Assembly: GCA_020912385.1 (NCBI GenBank)
Contig: CP087206.1
Span: forward strand, 744,001 to 808,000
DNA length: 64,000 bases
Reading direction: 5' to 3'
DNA from: Neofusicoccum parvum
Lineage: Eukaryota > Ascomycota > Dothideomycetes > Botryosphaeriales > Botryosphaeriaceae
The notes beneath the pieces are model-generated. The model did not search any database. It had not been told where the DNA came from and was given only the letters and a program-made list of their open reading frames with translations. A program made the position numbers and the translations under genes. Positions 35,649-47,377 of the stretch are shown here, one piece after another. The first letter of the stretch is position 1, and each line of letters opens with the position of its first letter.

Positions 35649-36846
35649 ATGCCCCCCAAAATCCTCCTCACCGGCACGACCGGCTACATCGGCGGCTCCG
35701 TCCTCCACACCCTCTACGCCGCCCACCCCACCTACGCCTACACCGTCCTCCTCCGCACCGTCCCCCCCTCCTTCCCCCACCTCTACCCCGCCGCCCGCAT
35801 CATCCACGGCGACTACGACGACCTCGCCACCCTCACCGCCGCCGCCGCCGACGCCGACATCGTCGTCCACGCCGGCAACTCCGACCACGCGCCCAGCCTG
35901 CGCGCCATCCTCGACGGACTGACCCAAAACCCGCAGCCCGGCAAACCCAGGTTCCTCATCCACCTCTCGGGCACCGGCCTCGTCTCCGACTGGCGGCGCG
36001 GGCCCTACGGCGCGCCCAACCCGCGCGTCCACTCGGACGCCGACGCCTTCGACTTCCTGACCGACGCCCCGCTGCACGGCGAGACGGAGGAGCTGATCCG
36101 GCAGGCCTGGGCGGCCGCCGAGTCATCACCCGCGGGGAGCGCGCTGCGCACGGCGGTGGTGCGGCCGCCCGACATCTACGGGCGCGGCCTGGGGCCCGGC
36201 CGCAAGGCGAGCTACTGGGTGCCGTGGTTCGTGCGCGAGGTGCTGGGCGGCCCGGGCGAGGAGGGCGTCGGCGCGGCCTTCTACGTCGGCGAGGGCGCGA
36301 ACAGCCGCGGCTGGGTGGGCCTGGAGGACGTCGCGCGGCTGTACCTGCTGCTGGTCGAGGCCGCGGCGGAGCGGGGCGGGGACGGCGCCGGCTGGGGCCG
36401 TGAGGTGAGCGCTTCGGTTGCGAGGAGCGGCGTTTGGTGCGTTGGTGCTGATGCAACCAGGGTTACTACCACGCTGCCAGCCAGGAGGCTACCCAGCTCG
36501 AGCTTGCGGAGGCGGTTGGCCGCATCTTGTACGAGAAGGGGCTCATCCGGGAGAAGGAGCCGAAGCAGGTGCCTCTTGAACGCGTCGATAGGATGATTGC
36601 TGCACTGGGAGTGCCGCTGATTGCGCGGTACTTGTTTGCGAGTAATGCCCGGAGCAGCGCCGAGAGGTCGAGGAAGATGCTGGGTTGGGAGCCAAAGGCG
36701 CCGAGCTTGTGGGAGGTGCTTGAGCAGGACGTGATGGATGCGGTGGAGGCCATGGGGGATAAAGGTGAGTAAAAGATGATGACGAATGGACGTCGAGTGG
36801 GATTTTGCTAATATTTGCGTGAACAGCATATTTCCGGTTGGCCTAG
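35649..36846 (+). CDS. NAD(P)-binding Rossmann protein, atypical extended SDR / epimerase-like
   Basis: Preferred model: exons 35649-36404, 36461-36764, 36827-36846, giving 359 aa. If the last donor is not used, the frame stops at 36772 and gives 355 aa. The N-terminus is a Rossmann strand-turn-helix with TGTTGYIGG (residues 8-16). A typical second strand (YTVLLRT), a DADIVVHAGN strand, HLSGTGL and VVRPPDIYGRG follow in the order seen in NmrA/epimerase-type extended SDRs. I do not see a clean YxxxK catalytic pair, so activity and substrate are open. The GTGAGT donor of the last intron overlaps the alternative stop TAA, and a TGCTAAT branch-like site and AACAG acceptor lie downstream. Coding-strand composition is extreme at the 5' end: 36 C and 6 G in 35701-35760. 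Confidence 0.82.
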
Positions 36847-37344
36847 TAAGCGGAGTTAAGGTTTGCGGGCTTGAGGACAGACTATTATATGTCGGGTGTT
36901 AAGGCGAGGGCGGCGGAGGCAAGCAAAGATCTGTTGAACGATATAGGCTCGCCTAGCACGAGGCATATGAAGCATAACAACCAGTTGTAAGACCTTACGC
37001 GGCATCATGAGCGTTACAAGAGCTAGTCTAGAGTCTACATGGCGTCGTGAGATGCGTAGAATGCTCGCAGATAAGGTTTGTCAGACGGCGGGAGGCATTG
37101 GGACAATGAATATTTGCAGCGTAATACTGGGCGGCCGATGAGCAGTTAATGGGTAGCTGGGGAAGAATACGCGTTCCCCGGTGAGACAGAGCCAGTTCTG
37201 TGGAGTGGGGCCGTTCGCGAGAGGCTTCCCCCGTTTCCTCCAGCTGGAGTCGTAACACTGAGTCCCGGTCAGCGGCGATTTGACTGAGATCCCTCCACTA
37301 AGCACACATTTTTCGAACGTGTCCGTTATCCGCCCGAGTCTCAA
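36847..37344. other. Intergenic region between the SDR and CorA-like genes
   Basis: AT-leaning, with no frame worth calling. It contains the 3' UTR of the SDR gene and the promoter of the next gene on the same strand. Confidence 0.45.
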
Positions 37345-40300
37345 ATGTCAGGCTCTTCCACCAACAACATGGCCCCTCCCAGAGAGCCTGTCGATCCAGG
37401 CACTGTAGATCCCTCAATGGATCCGGTGGCCTCAACCAGCGCCGATGCTTCAGAGCCAGAGCCCAGCGGAGTTTCCTACGTCCATCTCACGGATGAACAA
37501 GTATGGGACTATGTCTACAGTATGGCGTCCAGCGAAATCTGTGTGCAGTCAGCTAACATACAAGTTTAAGAGCATACGGAACTAGAGGGAAAATCTCGTT
37601 CTGAGGTCCAGCCGAAAGATTTCGCTCAATTCATTGTCTCCGACAGCGTCATCTCTGGAAAGCAGCCCCCACGCGAGACCGCCGATTCCTCGAGCACGAG
37701 CTCTTTTGCATCATTTGGAGACGAGGGAACAACTGCGAGTGTCAACTCGCATGGCCAAATCGTTCAGATCACGAAGTTTCTAGACGCTGGACGATCGGGA
37801 TTCTTCTGTGTTGATCGCCGGACCACACCGGCACCATACTACGTCCAAGACCGTGCGAAAGACCTCATGGAGAATTGCAGCGATTACCGCTACGGCATTG
37901 GGTTCCGCTTAAAAGGTTTCGAGAACCCAAATCTGGACTTTGTTTGCGACCGCTGGCCTCGTTTCACGCGCGAAAAAGACGGTTACGTTTTCCGAATGCA
38001 ATACTTTGCCCGCGATGGAACGATTTTTCAACAATACATACTGAAAAAGTCTCCCCCGCAAAAGTCTGTAGTCCATTCGAAAGACCCTGTTGAACAGTCC
38101 AAGGCCCTTGATTCACACGAATGGTTCAATTCACCCTTTACCCTAAAGTCTAATCTTCTAATTCGGGACCTGGACTGGCAAGACGAAAACTATCCATTCA
38201 ACAATGCAAGTCACTCCGATGGTTCTTACTCGACAGATCTGAGAAACGAAAACTTCAGCTTAGTCCGGTCGCACAAAAGCCCTCCCTCTGTCAGTGACTC
38301 AACCTCGAATGTGGGCTCAGAAGCGCAGGCGAATGCCGACGACGCCCAAATTTCGGTCGAACTGGTCGTGACGACTTTTCTGAATGGCAAGCCATGTCGG
38401 CTAAAGAGAGAACCCGAGGACGGCGCGCGCCACGAGATCGACATTCCAGAATCTACAGCAAAAGCCGAATTCGCCACTTTTGGATGTCTAGAGATCACTG
38501 TGGCTTACCAACTGCAGCGCGTGACATCGCATCCATCCCACCTCGTCCCTGCGCATAAGCTTCAAGACATGCGGGGTGCATTTTCAGGAAAAGCATTCCA
38601 AGACGTTAGGTTTTCAACTAACGGTGAACTCGATTTTGCCGTTCGCAGAAACCTGGAGCACATACTCTCGGTCTGCAGCATTCCGGTCCCTGCTCACGAT
38701 ATTGTGAACTATGTTTCTGAAGGGAACTTGTTGGATATCACGTGTTTCAAGGTCTCCTTATATCACACCACATAGCTTAGCCACAATCACTCGTATAAGA
38801 GGCAAGCGGGTCACCCACCCTCTTCCTCTTCATGCCAATCATCAATGGATCATCGTTGTTCATCAACATACCAACAGAACTTTTCCAGAACGGATAGTGA
38901 TAACGACAGCAGAAAGATCCAAGTACCTAAAAATGACGACTACCGTGTAGCTTTGACATGTGGAGACATGTCCGGTCATCGCCTGGTTAATTCTGCAAGC
39001 TTGTAGGTTCTTTTTTCTCTCTTCATGCCCACATTCTGGCTGCTAATGCTTACCAATGAACAGTTCTGCCTTCCAATTCTTGATTGCAATCCATCAGTTT
39101 ATCCGAGATGAACTCAATTCTCGGATGAGAAAGAAACAAGACCTGCATGCTTCATCCTCAGTACTAGAAAAGGGGGTCACAACTTACGCACAACTCGACG
39201 AATTGGCATCGCGGATACACAAAATATGCAAAGGTCACATTGATTGGGTTTTCAAATCAGCCAGAATCCCTGATACGAAGGACTCCTTTGGCCCGAACTA
39301 CTGGGCCTCAGGCCAACGCATTGAGAAACGAGATAACCAAAAGCTCAGATACTCGAGCCCGAAGTCTCTCACCGACACTGCATTTCAACTCATCAAAGCC
39401 GCAAAGTTTCGCAGCATGTCTACATCTGGACTGGGTGAGGAGGACTTGCCAAAAAGTCTGATTCGAACCAGGATCGACCCTTGGATGGCGCAGCTCAAAG
39501 AAGCGGACAAAAGGCCGGAGCGCGGCCCATACGCATTTGCGAGGTTGACCGATGAGATAACCAAGAGTGAGAACTACTATCTGGAAGACCATGTCTGGAT
39601 ATGGAAAGCTCTGAAGTCCATCGAGGCCCTCCAGGTCAAGGATAATGAATCCATCGACCTCGAAGAGGAAAAAGAGAAAAAGGAATCCTCAGACGAAGAG
39701 AATACAACGAGACCAATTCCAGGAAGATATTCGTCCAAAGAAGCGCAGAGGGAGATACTGAAGCGTTTCACAACCGAGAATCCTGCCTCGAAACGACGAA
39801 TGCTTGCGGTCTATCGCTCTTCAAGCGAAAGCAGGTTCATGTTCCGATCCAGAGACACTGCACTTTTTAACTGCATGGAATCGCGATTTTTCAGCATGAC
39901 AGAGTCCACCAGCCTTGTCGATGTATGGAGAAGCACTTTAGCAGCTCAGGTCAGCCATGAGGAGAACCAGACGAATGGATGGGAGAGCCCGCTCAGATAT
40001 GCCTTAGCACTCACCATGGCATGCAAAGGATTTAAAATCAATCGAACGTCAACAAATGAAACCATCGACGAAGCCAAAACAGTTCTCTTCCGAAGCTCAT
40101 GGGCAAATGGTCTTTTCCCTGGATTTCTTAATTACGCTACCAAGGATCCAGAAATTTTTTCCAATGGAGATTACCGCGACACCTACTGGCACGTCTCTTT
40201 CGAGGTTCCTTTTATGCTGTGGAAGCACGCCAAGGATACTTTGGAGCAAACTTCGAGAGGCTCCGCCCAGGAGACTCTCAACAAGGGAAGACCGACCGAG

Positions 40301-42235
40301 AGAAATATCATAGAAGAAACACAACAATCCAGGCCTGACTGGCTCACCTCAGAAGCTGAAACAATGAGAGAAGTGGTTGTAACCAGGAAGAAAATGCCAT
40401 TCAATAACCTCATTAACCAAGAAAGCATTGTCGAGCCCCAAGACGAGTGGCTCTACAGTGAACCCGAATTTCTCACATTCGCTCCTGACCAGGAGAATCA
40501 GGCTTTCTGGGGATTTCCGAATGGGACGTTGGACCATGGGTATTCTACACTCGATGATGGACAGAGGGGCATTATCGTAGATATCCGGAGGTCAACGGAT
40601 AAAAGAACAAAAAATGGAGATTCAAGAAACACCTGGGGGAAATTCCCTCCTCTTGGGAATTATGAGATACTCCAAAAACTCAGAGATCGTAAGAGGAGTT
40701 CGGAAGCTGGTATAGTCAAGAAGCGGCTCATCTGGCTGCCTTGCGGGGATATGATTACCGCCGAGGCTTGCGGCCAATCTGTACCGGCATCGGAACAGGA
40801 GAGTTTGGAGGCGTTCTTTGAGAGGCATGCAACTTACGACAATTTTTTTTTCGACGACACAACAGCCGCATTGAACACTTGGAAGACAGAACTACACTTG
40901 GCATTCTATCAACTACATGGAGGTGCGGGTGTTCATCCACAGAGCGGTATACCAGATCAGAGGCGAATCCCATTTCCTTGTAGTCAATCAAAGAGGGCGT
41001 CCTATTTCATTAGTAGAGCTACTATGGGATTTCGATTTGATGGTGATTTCTTCGATCGGTACTGGACTTGCCATTTCATCGAATACAGGCCAGGGAAGGG
41101 CGAGAAAATGTTTGAAGTGGATTCTGCTGAGCTTGACAAGCTGCTTCAACCACACGGACTACCAGAAAGTGAAAAGGGGAAACAACCGTGGAGGCAACGA
41201 AAAGTGCTTGAGCTTATGCTTTTCGACAAGATTCTTGAGGAGATTACTTGTTCAACAAAGCAAATCATGGACGAAATCAGGGCGGAACTCGAGGATATCA
41301 GAGCCCATGCAATTGGAACGTCCAAAAGCTTTCCAAAAAAGACTGGTTCGCGGACACCCAGACAAATGGGACCACTTTCGCTTTTCGAGATGAATTTACG
41401 TCCGAAGATTGACTCAAAGAAGAGAGAGGCCAAGCAGAGGGCAGACGCGCTCGAGGATGCCGACAGCGCAACTCGATTCATTTTTGACATGAAGGGTGAA
41501 GACTACTTGGAATTCAGCCAACAGTCGCAGGCTTTTGAACAAGTCCTAAGGGTCTTGGATGATGATCTCGGCGAGAATATTGAGCACATCGAGAGGTGGA
41601 GGAGAAGAGAGACAGACCGCGCACCAGAGAAACCTCGCTGGACCAGGAACGACGAACGCCGGTATCGAACAACGATTACCAAGATGCTGGTCTCAAATGA
41701 CAAGAAGATCAGAGCTCTTCAAAGATGTCGTGCAAACGTACAGTCTTTGAAAACTTCACTCGAAAGTACGCGGGAGTATATTCGGGACGATCTAAACCTC
41801 CGCGGCGCTGAGGATATTCGCATCTTCACGTATGTGACTGCGACATTCCTCCCAATCAGTTTTGCCACAAGCGTGTTCAGCATGGGCGGTTTCCCTGGTG
41901 GAGGTCTTCTGGGAAGCATGATAGGCCTTGCGGTTGTTGCACTCTCCCTCACAGGCATTGCTCTTGTGTATGATAAAAACCTGGCAACCTACGCTTCAGC
42001 CCTCAAGGACATCTTTCCTCGTTCACGGAACAAACACAAGAAAGGAAGGCACAGGTTAGCCCGGGAAGAGGAAGTCGGGTCTTCAAGCGGACGTAATGAC
42101 GCGGATGAAGATGAACAGGATAGGGAACATGGAAGCAAAAGGAGGTTTCAGAATCTGCGTCAGAGATTGCGTAGGAAGCCACGGGAGCAAGAAACAGTGC
42201 AAGCTGAAGAGGGACGCCACGAAAAGGACTCATAG
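37345..42235 (+). CDS. Large CorA-like membrane protein of the fungal type
   Basis: Model: exons 37345-37519, 37571-38741 (3' end uncertain), about 38802-39002, 39064-42235; about 1570 aa. The motif VALTCGDMSGHR and, after splicing, NSASFSAFQFLIAIHQF are typical of a widespread fungal family with a C-terminal CorA-like domain. The long middle is hydrophilic with an acidic/Lys patch (EEEKEKKESSDEE). The C-terminal part has a helical region, then two membrane segments (IFTYVTATFLPISFATSVFS and GSMIGLAVVALSLTGIALVY) separated by MGGFPGGGLL where true CorA channels have Gly-Met-Asn; a basic cytosolic tail follows. Mg2+ transport therefore should not be assumed. A TAG at 38773-38775 must be removed by splicing; GTGTTT 38742 to AG 38801 and GTGAAC 38704 to AG 38775 both keep the frame, and I could not decide. 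The gene is AT-leaning (28 of 60 G+C in 39241-39300). Confidence 0.8.
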
Positions 42236-42965
42236 TGATTCTACTCTTAGTCTTACCTTGTCTACTTTTATCATCATTGTCTCGGGTATTGTTCTCGGAT
42301 TTGTAAGTGTTGGTGGTTTTCGTATATCAAATTTTTACAACTATCTCGGGCAATATTAATAAGTTGTTTAATTCAAGCAATAAACATGTGAAGAAAAGGC
42401 ATAAATGGGTACAGAGTGGATGATTCTTGAAGAGTTGCCCCTGGAGCCGACCTGCAAGTCCAAAGGCCTGCGACACGGAGCTCGATCCTGATACGGCCCT
42501 AAAGTCTATCAACACGTGCAGGCACCACCAATCCCAATTAACTTCTCGGGACGAAAGAACTGTAATGCAATGCGAGATTAAGGATCACGCATTTACTTGC
42601 TGTCGGTACGCGGGCCGGCGTGGAAGACCTCGGCTCAACCACCAACGGTTACACCGGCTTAACGGGAGATTACTACATGTCTTACATAGTGCAGGCAGCT
42701 GTGGTGATTTACAGGAGGTCAAAGAAAAGTTGGCATTCAGCCTGTTCTTTGATTCACCCTCTAGTCTTTCCGCAAGAAACGCTCCATCCCCTCAGGTCAT
42801 CGAGTAAAAATTCCAATGTATTCCTCTCTCAAGGCCAAGTAGGTAACATCATCAAAACCGGCCGTCAAAAAAGTCTATTCTTAAAGAATGGCAGCCCCCC
42901 AAAAAAAGCCCAAGAACCCATCCCTCAACTCCTCCGATCCGGCCGCCTCAACCCAATACCCTCGC
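42236..42965. other. Convergent spacer between the CorA-like gene and CYP505
   Basis: The two flanking genes end towards each other. The spacer is AT-leaning, with only short motif-free frames; it should contain both 3' UTRs. Confidence 0.5.
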
Positions 42966-45900
42966 TCAAGCAAACACATCCGTGGCGAAGCGATCGTTCC
43001 TGATGCCCTCGAACCACTTCTCGACCCTCTCGAGGGTCGTGTCCTTGCCCAGCTCCAGCTGGCGCTCCAGCGCGATCTCGCAGCAGATCTTGCCCACGGC
43101 CTGGCCGACCGCGCCGCTGCCGCAGACGAACACCTTCGCGCCCTTCTCCCACAGCTCCACCACGTCCTTGCGGTCGCGCCAGAGGCGATCCTGCACGTAC
43201 TTCGCGCCGTCGCTGGCGTCCTGCTGCCTGCTGTACGCGCGGCGCACCTGGACCACGCCCTTGGCCTCCCAGTCGTCGAACAGCCCCTTGTACAGGTCGT
43301 CCTTGCCCGGCGCGCGGCAGCCGTAGAAGAGCAGCGCTGGCGCCAGCTGTCTGCCAGCGCCGATCTGCGCCGCGCGCTCCTGGATGAAGCCGCGGAAGGG
43401 GGCGAGGCCGGTGCCTGCCGCCACCATGATGACCGGCGTCTGTTCGGGGTCGACGGGCGGGCGGAAGGCCTGGGATGAGGGCCGGATTGAGACGTGCAGC
43501 GAATCGCCTGGCTCGAGGTGCGCGAGGTACGACGACGCGACACCAACGTGGCGGCGGGAGGTGGGCGCGGCGAGGGAAGGCTGATCGAGCACGGCGTAGG
43601 TGAGGGTGACGCGCGAGGGGTTCCAGAGGGGCGAGGACGAGATACTGTACTGGCGGACGCGCATCGGGGGTTGGAGCTGGAGGAAGGTGGGGAGAGGGAG
43701 GGTGATGGTGGGGAAACGCTCGAGGAGGTCGAGGACGGAGATGCGCTTAGCTGAGATCTCCGCGTCGAAATCATCGGTGGAGAGTTTCGTGAGGGCAGCG
43801 ACGGTAGCTTCGTCCTTGGTGGCGCCGATGAGCGTCGCGACGGTGCGCTTGCTAGCTGGCTGCGCCAGCTCGACATAGGCGCCGAAGAGGTCGGCAGCTG
43901 AGACGGGCATGTCGGTAGGCAGAGTAGTCGGGCCCGCAGACGAGATAGTCACCATGCTGTCCCAGGCCAGGCCGAAGTAGCGCATCGCGCGGGCGACATT
44001 CTCCTTGGGGTTGAGTGGCAGGACAGCCAGGTAATCACCAGCCGAGTACTCCATGTCCGAGGGGAGCTGGATCTCGATGTGGCGCTTCTCCGGGACGTCA
44101 GGGTGGGAGAGAACCTTGGCCTCAACAACTCGGGCCTCCTTCACCTCCTGCTTCAGAAGCGACGCACGGGGAGCGGAAACATGGACCTCGAGTTGCTCGA
44201 AGAGAGGAGCGTTGGCATTCTCGGCGGCGTTGAACTGTTTCTTCATGGCCGGCCAGAATTCCTCGTCCTCCCACTTCTCAAACTGTGGAACAACCTGTTA
44301 GCAAAATGCCTTGTAGGAGTCTAAATTGAACACTTACGTCAGAGAAGATGTCACCAGCTCCAGCATCAGCAGTACCCAAAGGAGCCACGCGCTTGGCACC
44401 ACGCTCCTCAAAGACACTGTCCACAAGCGTAGGGATGCGGTGGAAAGTGGCGGCCCAGTCGTGGTGACCACAGCCGAAGACAGTGTAGTTTACGCCATCC
44501 AGCTCAGTACCCTTCAGGGTCTCGAGCCAGGCCACAAAGTGCGCCGCATTGTCGGCCGGCTGGCCCTCATACGATGCCGTGACAATTGCAACGGGGTGAT
44601 CCTTGGGCAGGTTCTCTTTGGCAGAGTCCAGCGAATCGACCGTTGCAACACGGAAGCCATGGGCGGCTGCATCGCTAGCAAGTCTACGTGCCAAAGCCTC
44701 GCAAGTGCCAGTGTTCGATCCGTAGTAAACCGAGAAAGGAATGCCTCCCGCGGCCTCGGCACCTTTCTTGCTGGGCTTAGCAGCTTCCGAAGTGGTATGC
44801 TCGCTGATGGAAGCTGAGGCAAGCTGCTGCTCGAGCGTGGTCGGGTTGCGGCCGTTGCGCAACTGGGCACGCATGCGGAAGTCCTTGGGCTTGATGGTGA
44901 GGGACTGCTTGAACTTGAGGCTGTACGAAGGGTCCTCCATCGAGAAGTTGAAGTTCTGAAGGAGGATAGCCACGACCAGAAGCGCCTCCTGCCAGGCAAA
45001 AGGCCTGCCGATGCAAGCCCGCATTCCGCTTCCGAAGGGCTTCCACGAGTTGGGGAATTCCTTCTGGATCTTGTTGAAGCTCTCGTCCAGCATCCTATCC
45101 GGATTCCACGCCTCCGCGTCCTCACCCCAGACCTTGGGGTCGCGGTGTAGGTTGTGCAGCAAGAGGTTTACCGGCTCGTTTGCTTCGATACGGTACTTTC
45201 CACCAATAATCTCGGGCTTGTCTGAAGCCATGCTGATCATTGGCGCCGTGGGGTTCAGGCGCAGGGCCTCCCGCAGAACGGCGTTGAGGTAAGGCAGTTT
45301 TGAAAGGTGGTCAACTGTGATGGGACCCTGGCCAATGACGGTATCGACTTCTTGCTGGGCTTTCGAGTAGGACTGGGGGTTCTTGAGGAGGTAGAAGAAG
45401 GCGAACGAGAGCATACCAGAAGTAGTCTCGTGGCCAGCAATCAGGAAGGTGATCATGTTGTCGATGATGCTCTGGTCGCTGAGTCCCTCTCCAGTTTTGG
45501 CGTCCCTACCATTGAGCATGAAGTTCAACAGATCCTTCTTCTCGGTAGGGTTTTTTCTCCGCGCATCGATAACGTCCTGGCCGGTCCTCTGGAGAATCGA
45601 AATGTCTGCGTCGTACTTTGCCTGCGCCGCGCGGTAGAATGATTGGGCGATGGCTGGTCTTCTTGACCTGTCGCCCGACTCGACGAGGAAATCGACCATG
45701 GCCTGGACGAATGGGTGCATCTCTGCCGAATAGAACGAGTTGAATCTGAAGTCCATGGCGCACAAGGCAAGCGTGTCCAGGGTCAGTCTCGTGAAGTCTT
45801 CGGTGACCTCAATAAGGTGGTTCGGGCCGTATCTCGCAAACTTCAGAACCAATTGGCTGGCAATGTCGTGCATCTCGTCGAACATTCCGCGGATCGAGAG

Positions 45901-46292
45901 GGGCCCGAAGGCCGGGATGAGAATGCGGTGGGCAATGCCCCAGTTCTTCTCCTGCGGGCCGTATGCAGTGAAGAGGCCGTCGTGGACGCCATTGCGGACC
46001 TGCTCCAGACCTGCTGCCACCTTCTTCATGAATCTCTTTTCGTCGCAGACCTCGTTGACCAACGCCTGGCTGCTGACAACCACGCGCGGTGTGCTGGCAA
46101 GCACATATCTGTAGATGGAGCCTGGAATGCTGGTCAGCGTTCTGCCCACGCACGAGCCCTGCAGCACAAACCGTAAGTATCGGCCATGTTGATGAGGGTG
46201 CCCAGAGGGTATGCGGCGTCGAAGTCGCCGGCGTTGCCAAAAAAGGGCAAGCCAGGCGGCTGGGGAATTGGCACTTCGTTGGACTCGGCCAT
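42966..46292 (-). CDS. CYP505: Self-sufficient cytochrome P450:NADPH-P450 reductase fusion (CYP505, fatty-acid hydroxylase type)
   Basis: Model on the minus strand: exons 46292-46172, 46121-44338, 44282-42966, giving 1073 aa, the usual length for this fusion. P450 half: Pro-rich start (PIPQPPGLP), I-helix AGHETTSG, ExxR in LREALR, heme loop FGSGMRACIG with Cys near residue 407. Reductase half: FMN-binding YYGSNTGTCEALARR, FAD-binding RQYSISSSP, NADPH-binding VAAGTGLAPFRGF and the terminal DVFA. Both introns restore conserved text (TYGSIYRYVL; DIFSDVFEKWEDEEFW). CYP505 enzymes hydroxylate fatty acids and similar chains at sub-terminal carbons with electrons from NADPH, without a separate reductase. 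An in-frame ATG at 46349 would add 19 residues, but a TATA element at 46371-46380 places the transcript start about there, so I chose 46292. No biosynthetic-cluster partner is visible nearby. Confidence 0.95.
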
Positions 46293-46370
46293 GTTGTCGG
46301 CAGTGTGCTTGTTAGAGGAGTTCTCTACTAGAGCAAAGTAAGACAGCATTCTGGAGGGCCGGCCGCACAG

Positions 46371-46380
46371 GTTATATAAA
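46371..46380 (-). promoter_or_regulatory. TATA box of the CYP505 gene
   Basis: Read on the minus strand this is TTTATATAAC, 79-88 bases before ATG 46292 in an otherwise GC-rich promoter. A transcript start 25-35 bases downstream would leave a short leader and exclude the in-frame ATG at 46349. Confidence 0.55.
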
Positions 46381-47377
46381 GGACGCGAGCAGAATAGGGA
46401 GCCACGGCTTGCAGATAGACGGCGCCACAGAGAAGGAGGAATGGTTCGGCCGCGCCCGGGGGGCGCGGGATTTTACCAGGGCTTGGGCGGGCTTGGCCAG
46501 GGCGCGCAGGGAAAGGGAGATGGAGCAGCTCGTGGGCCTCACCTGGAAGCGTCGTTCGTGGTCGCTACGGCCGCTAAGGGTTACGGCCGCGGCGAAGGCG
46601 TGAAACGGCGGGAGCACGGACGCGCGATGCGAACAGATCCACCGCGCTTGTGGGCGTGTTGATTGACGGCGCGCAGACCAGCAGCGCCTGTGGAGGCGGG
46701 AGGGCTGAGGATAAGCATGTTGCCGCTCAGCTCACCGGTTTGCTCCAGCTGCAGCCGCATCCGCCAAGGGACGCCAGCGGGAAGGCGTGCCACTGCCAAA
46801 GCCTAATCGCCTGCGCGCAGTCGGGGAGCGTGTCCACACCGCAACGTCGGTCGAGCTGCAGAAAGAGGCAGCGCGGCGAGAAGCCGAGGCTCAGTGGCGA
46901 TCGCGTTGGGGAGCTTGAAGGCGGTTCTTTCGTCCGTAAACGCCTGAGCAGAAGAGTGGGACGCTCGTGCGCCGTGTGGGCGGGAATGTCGTGGCCGGCG
47001 GGCAGGCCTCAGCGCGGGGTTTCTGCGGTGCTGCTGGGGCCATGACATTGGCGGCCACGCACTGACGGATCGGGGCCGCCGCATGAGGCTCGGCATGCCG
47101 TGCTGACTTCGTGGCTGACGACGAAACAAGGCTCGGTCGGCGTCAAGCCAGTGACGAGGACCTGCATTGGCAGGCCCGCGCTGCGCACCAATTACGTCGT
47201 CGTCAAAGGCTTTGCTCTGTATAAGCCGCTCCGTGCAGCCTAGCTTCGGCCGACCTCCGCGCCGCTTGCCCCTTTCGGGCACACCTTGCGAGCCGTAAGG
47301 CTGGACGCCCTCGCGCAGCTCAACCTCCATGCACAAAGGAGCTGCGCATTGCTCCGTGTCCGCCTCCAGAAAACTCG
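46381..47377. other. GC-rich intergenic region upstream of CYP505
   Basis: About 1.0 kb of GC-rich DNA between the 3' end of the tubulin cofactor gene and the CYP505 TATA element. Frames occur on both strands but lack motifs; the region should include the upstream promoter of CYP505. Confidence 0.45.

Noticed and set aside
35561..36403. 280-codon Pro/His/Arg-rich frame overlapping the SDR gene
   Set aside because: It is an alternative phase of extremely C-rich coding DNA; the Rossmann motif is in the other frame.
42966..46292. Secondary-metabolite cluster around the P450
   Set aside because: No polyketide synthase, peptide synthetase, terpene cyclase or pathway regulator lies nearby; CYP505 genes commonly stand alone.
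46293..46349. Upstream in-frame ATG extending CYP505 by 19 residues
   Set aside because: It would sit at or before the transcript start implied by the TATA element at 46371-46380, and the extension does not look like a CYP505 N-terminus.
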